DNA from: Desulfobacteraceae bacterium
GTDB taxonomy: Bacteria > Desulfobacterota > Desulfobacteria > Desulfobacterales > JAJDOA01
Assembly (NCBI GenBank): GCA_022340405.1
Contig: JAJDOA010000044.1
Coordinates: 1-33,222, forward strand
DNA length: 33,222 nucleotides
Reading direction: 5' to 3'
Numbering within the stretch: the stretch's first letter is position 1; every line of letters starts with the position of its first letter. This document shows positions 26,310 to 33,222 of this stretch, piece after piece. The translations under genes were made by a program, and so were the position numbers. The notes under the pieces are model-generated. The model made no database searches, was not told the origin of the DNA, and saw only the letters and a list, made by a program, of their open reading frames with translations.

Positions 26310-27218
26310 ATGAAAACCCGCACCCTCAAGGCCGACGCTTTGTTGATGGTCACGGCCATGATTTGGGGCTTTGCGTTCGTGGCCCAGCGGATCGGCATGG
26401 AGCATGTGGGGCCGTTTACTTTCAACGGCGTGCGGTTTGCCTTGGGCTGCCTGTCTCTGCTGCCGCTGCTACTGCGCGGAAACTCCCGCAACACGCCCCC
26501 CGGGCATCGGCTGCCGGCCGATGCCGCGGTGCTGCTGAAGGCCGGTGCGGCCGCAGGCATGGCACTCTTCATGGGAGCGTCCCTGCAGCAGGTGGGGTTG
26601 GTGTACACCACGGCGGGCAAGGCGGGCTTCATCACCGGTCTGTATGTGGTCATCGTCCCGCTGCTCGGACTGTTTTGGCGCCAGCAGCCGGACGCCGGCA
26701 CCTGGCTCGGAGCCGCGCTGGCCGCCGTCGGGCTCTATCTGCTCAGCGTCACCGGATCCTTCACGATTCAAATCGGAGACCTGCTGGAGCTGTTGGGGGC
26801 CTTTTTCTGGGCCGGCCACGTGCTGATCATCGGCCACTATTCACCCCGTATCGATGCCGTGCGTCTGGCGTTCGTTCAGTACGCGGCCTGCTCGCTGCTG
26901 AGTCTGCTCACAGCCGCCGCCGTTGAAACCATCACGATGCAAGGCCTCATCGGAGCGGCCGCTCCGATTTTCTACGGGGGCGTTCTTTCGGTGGGCGTGG
27001 CCTACACCCTTCAGGTCGTGGCGCAAAAGCACGCCCATCCGGCCCACGCCGCGATTTTGCTGAGCATGGAAGCGGTATTCGCCGCCTTGGGGGGTTGGAT
27101 GCTTCTGGAGGAGACGCTGTCCTTGCGGGGCATGGTGGGGTGCGGGCTCATGCTGGCGGGAATGCTGTTGTCCCAGTTGGACGCCTATCTGTTCAGACCC
27201 CGTCGTCTGCCGGCCTGA
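26310..27218 (+). CDS. EamA/DMT superfamily transporter
   Basis: MKTRTLKADALLMVTAMIWGFAFVAQRIGMEHVGPFTFNGVRFALG...; ten-TM pattern with repeat; AGGAG RBS before ATG. Confidence 0.92.
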   Translation: MKTRTLKADALLMVTAMIWGFAFVAQRIGMEHVGPFTFNGVRFALGCLSLLPLLLRGNSRNTPPGHRLPADAAVLLKAGAAAGMALFMGASLQQVGLVYTTAGKAGFITGLYVVIVPLLGLFWRQQPDAGTWLGAALAAVGLYLLSVTGSFTIQIGDLLELLGAFFWAGHVLIIGHYSPRIDAVRLAFVQYAACSLLSLLTAAAVETITMQGLIGAAAPIFYGGVLSVGVAYTLQVVAQKHAHPAHAAILLSMEAVFAALGGWMLLEETLSLRGMVGCGLMLAGMLLSQLDAYLFRPRRLPA

Positions 27219-27419
27219 CCGCGGCTTTCCGCAAGGGGCAGCGGTGCCTATGCCGGTTTTGCGTCGCAGGGGCTTTCACTTTGCTCAGAATGCCTTATAT
27301 TGAGAAATTACGGACGGCCTGCACGGAGGGAAAAACGCCCGGTTTGCAGCGTGGATGGAAATGACGTACGTTCGAGCAACCCCTTTGCGGCTGCTGAGGG
27401 GTGGTGGGAGGTGGAGCGG

Positions 27420-27755
27420 ATGAAAGTCGTGTTCGTTTACATGACGGCGGGCAGCGCCGAAGAGGCGCGGGCCATCGGCAGCGCTCTAGTGGCCTCCGGT
27501 CTGGCGGCGTGCGTCAACATCGTCGAGTCCATGAAATCCATCTACCGATGGGAGGGAAAAATCCAGGAGGACAACGAGGTGGTGATGATCGCCAAGACCA
27601 CCGACGGACGGTTGCCGGAGCTGACGGAAAAGGTCCGCTCCCTGCACAGCTACGATTGCCCCTGTGTGGTGGCGCTGCCGGCCGAGGGGGGGAACCCTGA
27701 ATTCCTGGCCTGGATTGTCGAACAGGTGGAGCGGACGCCCGCATCCGAGAAATAG
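27420..27755 (+). CDS. cutA: Divalent-cation tolerance protein CutA
   Basis: MKVVFVYMTAGSAEEARAIGSALVASGLAACVNIVESMKSIYRWEGKIQEDNEVVMIAKTT...HSYDCPCVVALPAEGGNPEFLAWI. Confidence 0.93.
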   Translation: MKVVFVYMTAGSAEEARAIGSALVASGLAACVNIVESMKSIYRWEGKIQEDNEVVMIAKTTDGRLPELTEKVRSLHSYDCPCVVALPAEGGNPEFLAWIVEQVERTPASEK

Positions 27756-27826
27756 GCCCGGACGAATTCCCGCAAACCCGGCAACCCGATGAACCCGCGC
27801 GCGGGACAAGACAGGAGGATAAGAAG

Positions 27827-28342
27827 ATGATGTACAACAAGACCGTGATGGACCACTTTCGAAACCCAAGGAACGTCGGGGTCATCGAGGATGCGAACGG
27901 CGTCGGAGAAGTGGGCAATCCGCTGTGCGGTGACATGATGACCATCTATCTCAAGATTGATAACGACCGCATCGAGGACATCAAGTTCCAGACCTTCGGT
28001 TGTGGTTCGGCCATCGCCGTGTCCAGCATGCTCACCGAGATCGCCAAGGGCAAATCCATCGAAGAAGCCAAGAATATCACCAACAAGGACGTGGCCGAAG
28101 CGCTTGAGGGACTGCCGAAAAACAAGCTGCACTGCTCGAATCTTGGAGCGGATGCCCTTCAGATGGCCATCAAGAACTATGAAAACCGCAAAGCCGGCGT
28201 CGAGACCCCGGAGCCTGTCCGGAAGGACAAGCACGAACACAACCACGGAGACGCGTGCTACTGCCCGTATTGCGACGTGGAGGTGAGCGAAGGGGCGTCC
28301 TTTTGCGAGGCCTGCCAGAGGGACCTGGACGAGGAACACTGA
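27827..28342 (+). CDS. nifU: NifU/IscU-type Fe-S cluster scaffold with C-terminal zinc-ribbon-like extension
   Basis: MMYNKTVMDHFRNPRNVGVIEDANGVGEVGNPLCGDMMTIYLKI...FGCGSAIAVSSMLTE...LHCSNLGADAL; tail YCPYCDVEVSEGASFCEACQRDL. Confidence 0.93.
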   Translation: MMYNKTVMDHFRNPRNVGVIEDANGVGEVGNPLCGDMMTIYLKIDNDRIEDIKFQTFGCGSAIAVSSMLTEIAKGKSIEEAKNITNKDVAEALEGLPKNKLHCSNLGADALQMAIKNYENRKAGVETPEPVRKDKHEHNHGDACYCPYCDVEVSEGASFCEACQRDLDEEH

Positions 28343-28366
28343 TTCCGGTTGGAAAGGGAAAATGGA

Positions 28367-29539
28367 ATGCGCATCGTTAATTTGGACCACATTTCTTCCA
28401 ATCCCCTGCTTCCGGAAGTGAAGCAGGCGATGATCGAAGCCATCGAAAAAGACTACGCCAATCCCTCCAGCCAGCACCAGCGGGGAGAAGAGGCCGCCCA
28501 GGCCTTGGCCGATGCGAGAGCGTCGGTGGCGGCCCTGATCGGAGCCGAATCGCCCAAGGAAATTATATTCACATCCGGCGGCACCGAATCGGACAACCAC
28601 GCCATCAAGGGCATCGCCCTGGCCAACGCCAAAAAGGGAAAGCACATCGTCACCTCCAATATCGAGCACAATGCCGTCATTCGAAGCTTGCGGCGCCTGA
28701 AGGGGCAGGGGTATACGCTGACTTCCCTGGGCGTGGACGAAACCGGTCGGGTCAACCCTTCGGATGTGGCCGATGCGATCACCGACGAGACGATCCTCGT
28801 TTCCGTCATGCACAGCAACAACGAGACCGGAACCATCCAGCCCGTCGAGGAGATCGGCGCAATCTGCAGAGAGCGGAAGGTGATCTTTCACACCGATGCG
28901 GTGGATTCGGTGGGGGTGGTTCCTTTCGACGTCAAGGAGATGAAAGCGGACGTGGTGAGTTTCGCCTCCAACCCCTTTTACGGTCCCGTCGGCGTTGGCG
29001 GCCTGTACGTCCGACGAGGAACGATGATCTGGCCGCTGCTGGACGGTGGTGTCCAGGAGCACAACAAACGAGGGGGAACGGAAAATCTCATCGGCATCAT
29101 CGGAATGGGCGTGGCCGCGGAAAAGGCCCGCACCGACATGGAGCAACGCCTGACCCATTTAAAGGGGCTCCGCGACCGGCTGCTTACAGGACTTCCCGAA
29201 CACATCGACGAGTACATCATCAACACCCACCCGGAACACAGTCTTCCCAATCTGATTTCCATTTCGGTCCAGTACATCGAGGGCGAGAGCGTGATGCTCA
29301 TGCTCGACGACGAAAACATCGCCGTCTCCACACGGTCCGCATGTGCCACAGGATCGCTGCGGGCTTCCCACGTGCTGCTTTCCCTGGGTTTGAGTCATTC
29401 GGATGCACAGGGAACGCTGGTGATCTCCTACGGCATCGACAACACAGAGGAGGACGTGGACCGGTTTGTGGCCTCGCTGGGCAAGGTGGTGAAGACGCTG
29501 CGGGATATATCGCCGCTGTATAAAAAAACACACTCGTGA
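28367..29539 (+). CDS. nifS: Cysteine desulfurase (NifS/IscS family)
   Basis: MRIVNLDHISSNPLLPEVKQAMIEAI...IIFTSGGTESDNHAIKGIAL...HTDAVDSVG...STRSACATGSLRASHVLLSLG; adjacent to nifU. Confidence 0.92.
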   Translation: MRIVNLDHISSNPLLPEVKQAMIEAIEKDYANPSSQHQRGEEAAQALADARASVAALIGAESPKEIIFTSGGTESDNHAIKGIALANAKKGKHIVTSNIEHNAVIRSLRRLKGQGYTLTSLGVDETGRVNPSDVADAITDETILVSVMHSNNETGTIQPVEEIGAICRERKVIFHTDAVDSVGVVPFDVKEMKADVVSFASNPFYGPVGVGGLYVRRGTMIWPLLDGGVQEHNKRGGTENLIGIIGMGVAAEKARTDMEQRLTHLKGLRDRLLTGLPEHIDEYIINTHPEHSLPNLISISVQYIEGESVMLMLDDENIAVSTRSACATGSLRASHVLLSLGLSHSDAQGTLVISYGIDNTEEDVDRFVASLGKVVKTLRDISPLYKKTHS

Positions 29540-30672
29540 ACATCGCCTGCTTCGTCAGCGCCCACGGATTCGGCCATGCCACGCGCACGGCGGCTGTGAT
29601 GGCGGCCCTGCACCACCGGCGTCCGGCGGTGCGCTTCGAGATCTACTCGGAAGCCCCTGCCTGGCTTTTTGAAGAGTCGGTGGGTGCAGGCCTCACCGTG
29701 CACCACGCGGTGAGAACCGACGTCGGACTCGTCCAGAAATCCCCCTTGGAGGAGGACCTGCCGGGCACCGTTGCGGCGCTGGAGGATTTTCTCCCCTTTT
29801 CCACCGCCCGGGTAGAGGCGCTGACACGGCAGGTTCTCGCCGCCGACTGCCGTCTCGTTCTCTGCGACATCTCTCCGTTGGGGATCGCCGTGGCCGAGGC
29901 CGCCGGCCTGCCCTCGGTTCTGGTGGAGAACTTCACCTGGGACTGGATCTACGAGGGTTACTTTCAGAGAGAGGCCGGGTTGCGGGAACCGGCCCGGTAC
30001 CTGCAGAGGCTGTTTTCATCGGCCGATCTCCACATTCAAACCGAACCCGTGTGCCGCCCCGAACCCGCCGCCATTAGGGTGGCCGAGCCCGTGTCCCGCC
30101 GCCCCAGGCAAAGCGCTGCCATCGTGAAGGCCCAGTTGGGTATCGCGGAGGCCGACAAGATGGTCCTGCTGACCGTGGGTGGGGTAGCCTACCGATGGGA
30201 GGGGCTGCACCGCCTGCAAGGGCTGTCGGGTGTTGTTTTCGTGGTGCCGGGCGCCGCCCCGGCCTTCGAGCGCAGAGACAACCTCGTCGCCATCCCCCAA
30301 CGCTCCGGCTTTTATCACCCCGACCTCGTGGCCGCCGCCGACGCGGTGGTGGGAAAGCTCGGCTATTCCACGCTGGCCGAAACCTACCAAGCCGGCGTAC
30401 CCTTTGCCTTCCTCGCACGGCAGGGGTTCCGGGAGACCGCCCCCCTGGCCTCCTTTGCCGAGAAAAAAATGGGCGCCATCCGTCTCCCCGACGACGCACT
30501 GGAAGACGGAGGCTGGCTGGAGGCTCTGCCGGGGCTTCTGGAAAGGTCCCCGGACGCAAAGGGGCCCGGAAACGGCGACGATGCCGTAGCGGAGATATTG
30601 GCATCCAAACTGCCCCTGGAAACGCCCCCCAGCGGATTGAACAAGACCGGATTGCAATCGTCCCCTCATTGA
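29536..30672 (+). CDS. GT-B/MurG-like glycosyltransferase family protein
   Basis: GTG start overlapping nifS stop (GTGA); MNIACFVSAHGFGHATRTAAVMAALHHRRPAVRFEIYSEAPAWLFE...ADAVVGKLGYSTLAETYQAGVPFAFLAR. Confidence 0.75.
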   Translation: MNIACFVSAHGFGHATRTAAVMAALHHRRPAVRFEIYSEAPAWLFEESVGAGLTVHHAVRTDVGLVQKSPLEEDLPGTVAALEDFLPFSTARVEALTRQVLAADCRLVLCDISPLGIAVAEAAGLPSVLVENFTWDWIYEGYFQREAGLREPARYLQRLFSSADLHIQTEPVCRPEPAAIRVAEPVSRRPRQSAAIVKAQLGIAEADKMVLLTVGGVAYRWEGLHRLQGLSGVVFVVPGAAPAFERRDNLVAIPQRSGFYHPDLVAAADAVVGKLGYSTLAETYQAGVPFAFLARQGFRETAPLASFAEKKMGAIRLPDDALEDGGWLEALPGLLERSPDAKGPGNGDDAVAEILASKLPLETPPSGLNKTGLQSSPH

Positions 30673-30715
30673 CCGGCCATACCATCGGCCCTATCTTGAA
30701 CCGTATGAACAGCCC

Positions 30716-30859
30716 AGAAGCCATCTCAAAATTCGGATTTTCGTTCAAGGTCAAGGAGGATCCGAGTTTTCAACCGGAAGAATACTGCTGTATTTCGAGG
30801 ATTGAAAACGAGAACCCGACGCCGAGACGGGGCGAAAAGACCATTTTGAGATGGCTTCT
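30716..30859. repeat. Palindromic repeat family A, full copy A2 (144 bp)
   Basis: 17-bp perfect terminal inverted repeats AGAAGCCATCTCAAAAT (30716-30732) / ATTTTGAGATGGCTTCT (30843-30859); inner stem GTTTTCAA/TTGAAAAC; core CAAGGTCAAGGAGGATCCGAGTTT shared with A1. Confidence 0.9.
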
Positions 30860-31649
30860 ATGCAAACGACTTGTTTCCCCTGCGCTCGCAATGACCGCCG
30901 CCTTGTGGATTGGGCTGTGCGGTTGCGTCGGGGAGCCGACCGCCCGGCAGGCGCACGAAGCCGGGCCCAGCGAGGTAGCCATGACCGTTCCTGCCATCGA
31001 CGAGGCCGCACCGGCCGTTTTCGAAACTGCCAGCTTCGGGCTTGGGTGATTCTGGGGTGAGGAATCCCGGTTCGGGATTATCGAAGGGGTGATTCGAACG
31101 CGTGTGGGGTATGCCGGCGGCCGGGCCCAAAACCCTACCTACCGGCGGATCGGCGACCACACCGAAACGGTGCAGGTCGACTTCGACCCCGCCCGGATAT
31201 CCTACGCCGCTCTATTGGAGGTGTTCTGGAGCGCCCACACCCCCACCGACCGGGCCCGCTCCGGCCAGTACATGCGGGCCGTGTTCTACTACGACGAAGA
31301 GCAGCAAAAAATCGCTCTCCGGTCCAAGGCCGCATTGGAAGAAAAACTCGGTCGGACCGTTCACACGCCCATTTTGCCGATTCGATCCTTCACTGCGGCG
31401 GAGGAATACCACCAGAAATACCTGCTCAAGCACCAGACGGACATTCTGCGGGAAATGCAGCGCATCTATCCCCGGCATGAGGAGTTCGTAGACTCGACGG
31501 CCGTGGCCCGCCTGAACGGCTATGCCGGAGGGTTCGGAACCGAGGAGCAGCTGGCCCGGGAAATCGGGAGCCTGGGGTTGAGCGCCGCGGCGCAGAAGGC
31601 GCTGGAGGAACGGGTGCGCCGTAGGTCCGGCCGGGGATTGTTCAACTAG
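30846..31649 (+). CDS. msrA: Peptide-methionine (S)-S-oxide reductase MsrA, predicted selenoprotein lipoprotein with in-frame TGA (Sec) at 31047-31049; start TTG 30846 or ATG 30891
   Basis: Continuous reading frame [54 protein letters not shown]...; TGA sits exactly at the catalytic Cys of the G-C-F-W motif; N-terminus RWLLCKRLVSPALAMTAALWIGLCGC is lipoprotein-signal-like. Confidence 0.88.
31050..31079 (+). promoter_or_regulatory. Putative bacterial SECIS element
   Basis: Perfect 6-bp stem AATCCC (31063-31068) / GGGATT (31074-31079) with loop GGTTC, stem starting 13 nt after the TGA. Confidence 0.7.
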
Positions 31650-31715
31650 GGGCTGTTTCTACATTGTCTTTTGGCCCAATCTCGGCGTCGGGTCCTCGTT
31701 TCTATTCCTCGAAAC
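31650..31715. repeat. Palindromic repeat family A, partial inverted copy A3
   Basis: Reverse complement TTTCGAGGAATAGAAACGAGGACCCGACGCCGAGATTGGGCCAAAAGACAATG... aligns to A2 TTTCGAGGATTGAAAACGAGAACCCGACGCCGAGACGGGGCGAAAAGACCATT... Confidence 0.75.
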
Positions 31716-31731
31716 ACGGGCCATCCTTCCG

Positions 31732-32331
31732 TCAGGGAAAGTACACCAGCTCCCGCTCCAATTTGTAGGTCCAGGGCGCTCCGGAATTCTTCCAGCCGTT
31801 GACGACCCGCTTGCCGTTGTCGTCGCTGGCGGGATCTCTCAGCGAATCACCCTCGAACCCGTCGATGATGTTGTACACCTTCTGAAATCCCGCCTGGGCC
31901 AGCCGGTTGACGGCCGCGGCGCTTCTACCCCCGGAGCGGCACATGACCAGAATGGTGTCGGACTCCTTGTATCGTGCTTTCACATCCGCGATGAAATTAT
32001 CGTTGAGCGGCATGTCCGGCCTCAATGTCACCGGATCCACTGTATTCTTCAGGAATGTGAACGGAATATTGACGGCCATGGGGGCATGGCCGACGAAAAT
32101 GTATTCCGCCGGGGTCCGCACGTCGAGAATGTGGACCGTGTCCGGGCTTTCGGACCATTTCTCCCACGCCTGACGTGCGCTCAGGTACAGATGCAAAAGG
32201 GTCTGCTTGCTTTCGGGAACGGGCATGTCCGCCCAAGCGGTGGATCGACACCCGATCGCCAGAAAGGCGACCAGAACCCACAGGAAAAATCGAGCCCTGT
32301 TGTTGAGGAGGCTTTTTTGTATTGGCAGCAT
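31732..32331 (-). CDS. Exported rhodanese-like domain protein
   Basis: MLPIQKSLLNNRARFFLWVLVAFLAIGCRSTAWAD signal; rhodanese core VHILDVRTPAEYIFVGHAPMAVNIPF...ILVMCRSGGRSAAAVNRLAQAGFQKVYNIIDGFEGD (catalytic Cys in CRSGGRS); GGAG RBS. Confidence 0.9.
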   Translation of the reverse strand: MLPIQKSLLNNRARFFLWVLVAFLAIGCRSTAWADMPVPESKQTLLHLYLSARQAWEKWSESPDTVHILDVRTPAEYIFVGHAPMAVNIPFTFLKNTVDPVTLRPDMPLNDNFIADVKARYKESDTILVMCRSGGRSAAAVNRLAQAGFQKVYNIIDGFEGDSLRDPASDDNGKRVVNGWKNSGAPWTYKLERELVYFP

Positions 32332-32365
32332 ACCGACTCCTTGTGGACTTGTCGTTTTGTATGGC

Positions 32366-32467
32366 AATCATGAAATGATAGTCGTTCATTTGGGCAATGA
32401 TTTTGGGTGCCCAGTGTTCAGAGAACTTGGAGAGCTTTTCCTGAAGATTGATGGGCTCGAGGGCCAT
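32366..32467 (-). pseudogene. Truncated cupin-type protein remnant (N-terminal ~34 codons)
   Basis: MALEPINLQEKLSKFSEHWAPKIIAQMNDYHFMI resembles the start of small cupin proteins, but the frame continues into out-of-frame rhodanese gene sequence with no cupin core. Confidence 0.5.
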
Positions 32468-32540
32468 ATTTTCCTCCATCCCTTTATCGGAAAACGGTGA
32501 ATCCGAGGGAAGCGTGCTGGATGCGCCCTTAAAGCGATGG

Positions 32541-32900
32541 TCATGGCTGCGTTTGGATCCATCCCTTTTCTTGCAGATAATCCGCGACGACCAATGCTTT
32601 GCTCCAGGCAAGTGTGCCTCCCATGCTTACGGCAACGGCACATACCTCGAAAATTTCGGCTGGCGTCGCACCCAATTCCAATGCCTTGGATGTCTGCGAG
32701 ATCATGCAGTCCTTGCACCCTGCCTGCACGGCCACAGCCAGTGACATCAACCTTTTCGTTTTGCGATCCAAGGCGCCTTCGCAGTAAACCGCGCTTTTGA
32801 CCGGGCCGTAGTACGCCTCGGAAAGATCGGGCATCTGCTCCTTGGATAGATCAAACAGTTCCCACATTTTTTCTTCGTATTGCAGGATCGACTCGCGCAT
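32541..32900 (-). CDS. Carboxymuconolactone decarboxylase / AhpD-like family protein
   Basis: MRESILQYEEKMWELFDLSKEQMPDLSEAYYGPVKSAVYCEGALDRKTKRLMSLAVAVQAGCKDCMISQTSKALELGATPAEIFEVCAVAVSMGG; CxxC motif; AAGGAG RBS. Confidence 0.92.
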   Translation of the reverse strand: MRESILQYEEKMWELFDLSKEQMPDLSEAYYGPVKSAVYCEGALDRKTKRLMSLAVAVQAGCKDCMISQTSKALELGATPAEIFEVCAVAVSMGGTLAWSKALVVADYLQEKGWIQTQP

Positions 32901-32935
32901 CGATTTCGACTCCTTTTCACCTTTTTGAAATCGCT

Positions 32936-33222
32936 TCACGTATCTTCCGGAGCCTTTGCACCGGATTCGTACAAGAAATCAAAAAAGTCACAAGCCGAGC
33001 CGCCGGTAAAGATCAGATAGTAGCAGAAATTTTCAATGGAACCGAATTGGCCCGGATGCGGAATGTACAGAAACGCCAACGACATGAATGATAGCAAAGC
33101 AAGCAGGTTCAGCAGTTCGATGTTCCGGTCCATGAACATGGAAACCTTGACGGCCAGAGAGAGAAGGAACCAGAGAATCACCAATGCCGAAAAGGATGGT
33201 GCGATGGCCCAGGACGAGTCAT
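32936..33222 (-). CDS. Small polytopic membrane protein, partial (continues beyond window)
   Basis: Reverse frame open to window edge: DSSWAIAPSFSALVILWFLLSLAVKVSMFMDRNIELLNLLALLSFMSLAFLYIPHPGQFGSIENFCYYLIFTGGSACDFFDFLYES. Confidence 0.65.
   Translation of the reverse strand, partial: DSSWAIAPSFSALVILWFLLSLAVKVSMFMDRNIELLNLLALLSFMSLAFLYIPHPGQFGSIENFCYYLIFTGGSACDFFDFLYESGAKAPEDT

Noticed and set aside
30195-30845. Upstream portion of the 284-aa ORF preceding the Sec-MsrA frame
   Set aside because: Out-of-frame overlap with the MurG-like glycosyltransferase plus repeat A2; not part of the MsrA protein.
32541-32900. AhpD-like protein as a second selenoprotein
   Set aside because: The CxxC active-site motif (AGCKDCM) is intact with Cys codons and there is no in-frame TGA.
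1-33222. CRISPR array, tRNA/rRNA genes, transposase or phage genes
   Set aside because: No regularly spaced direct repeats, no recognisable tRNA T-arm contexts, and no transposase/integrase motifs seen on reading; the repeats found are palindromic and dispersed.

Overview
High-GC bacterial chromosomal window. Gene content and style look like a sulfate-reducer-type Desulfobacterota / deltaproteobacterium, which is an inference from content only. About 29 genes can be supported; most of the other long ORFs in the track are antisense or out-of-frame shadows. Highlights: (1) An hgcA-hgcB pair (10006-11566, minus) with the diagnostic NVWCAAGK cap-helix motif, a five-TM C-terminus and the HgcB double [4Fe-4S] motifs plus C-terminal CC, i.e. 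a mercury-methylation locus, next to a WYL regulator. (2) A cryptic selenoprotein: an MsrA-like protein whose catalytic Cys codon is an in-frame TGA (31047-31049; GUFW motif), followed by a perfect 6-bp hairpin with a GGTTC loop (bacterial SECIS-like). The ORF track splits this gene in two. (3) A palindromic repeat family (about 144-213 bp) with 17-18 bp perfect terminal inverted repeats and compensatory substitutions between copies. One full copy and one inverted partial copy bracket the msrA gene. (4) A second hairpin repeat family. (5) A RiPP-maturation-type radical SAM/B12 enzyme with unusual Cys spacing and no visible precursor. (6) A NapH-NapG-like polyferredoxin fusion in a redox operon, a MoxR/DUF58/transglutaminase operon with a small Cys-rich ORF, and a truncated cupin remnant. 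No tRNA, rRNA, CRISPR array or transposase was recognised.
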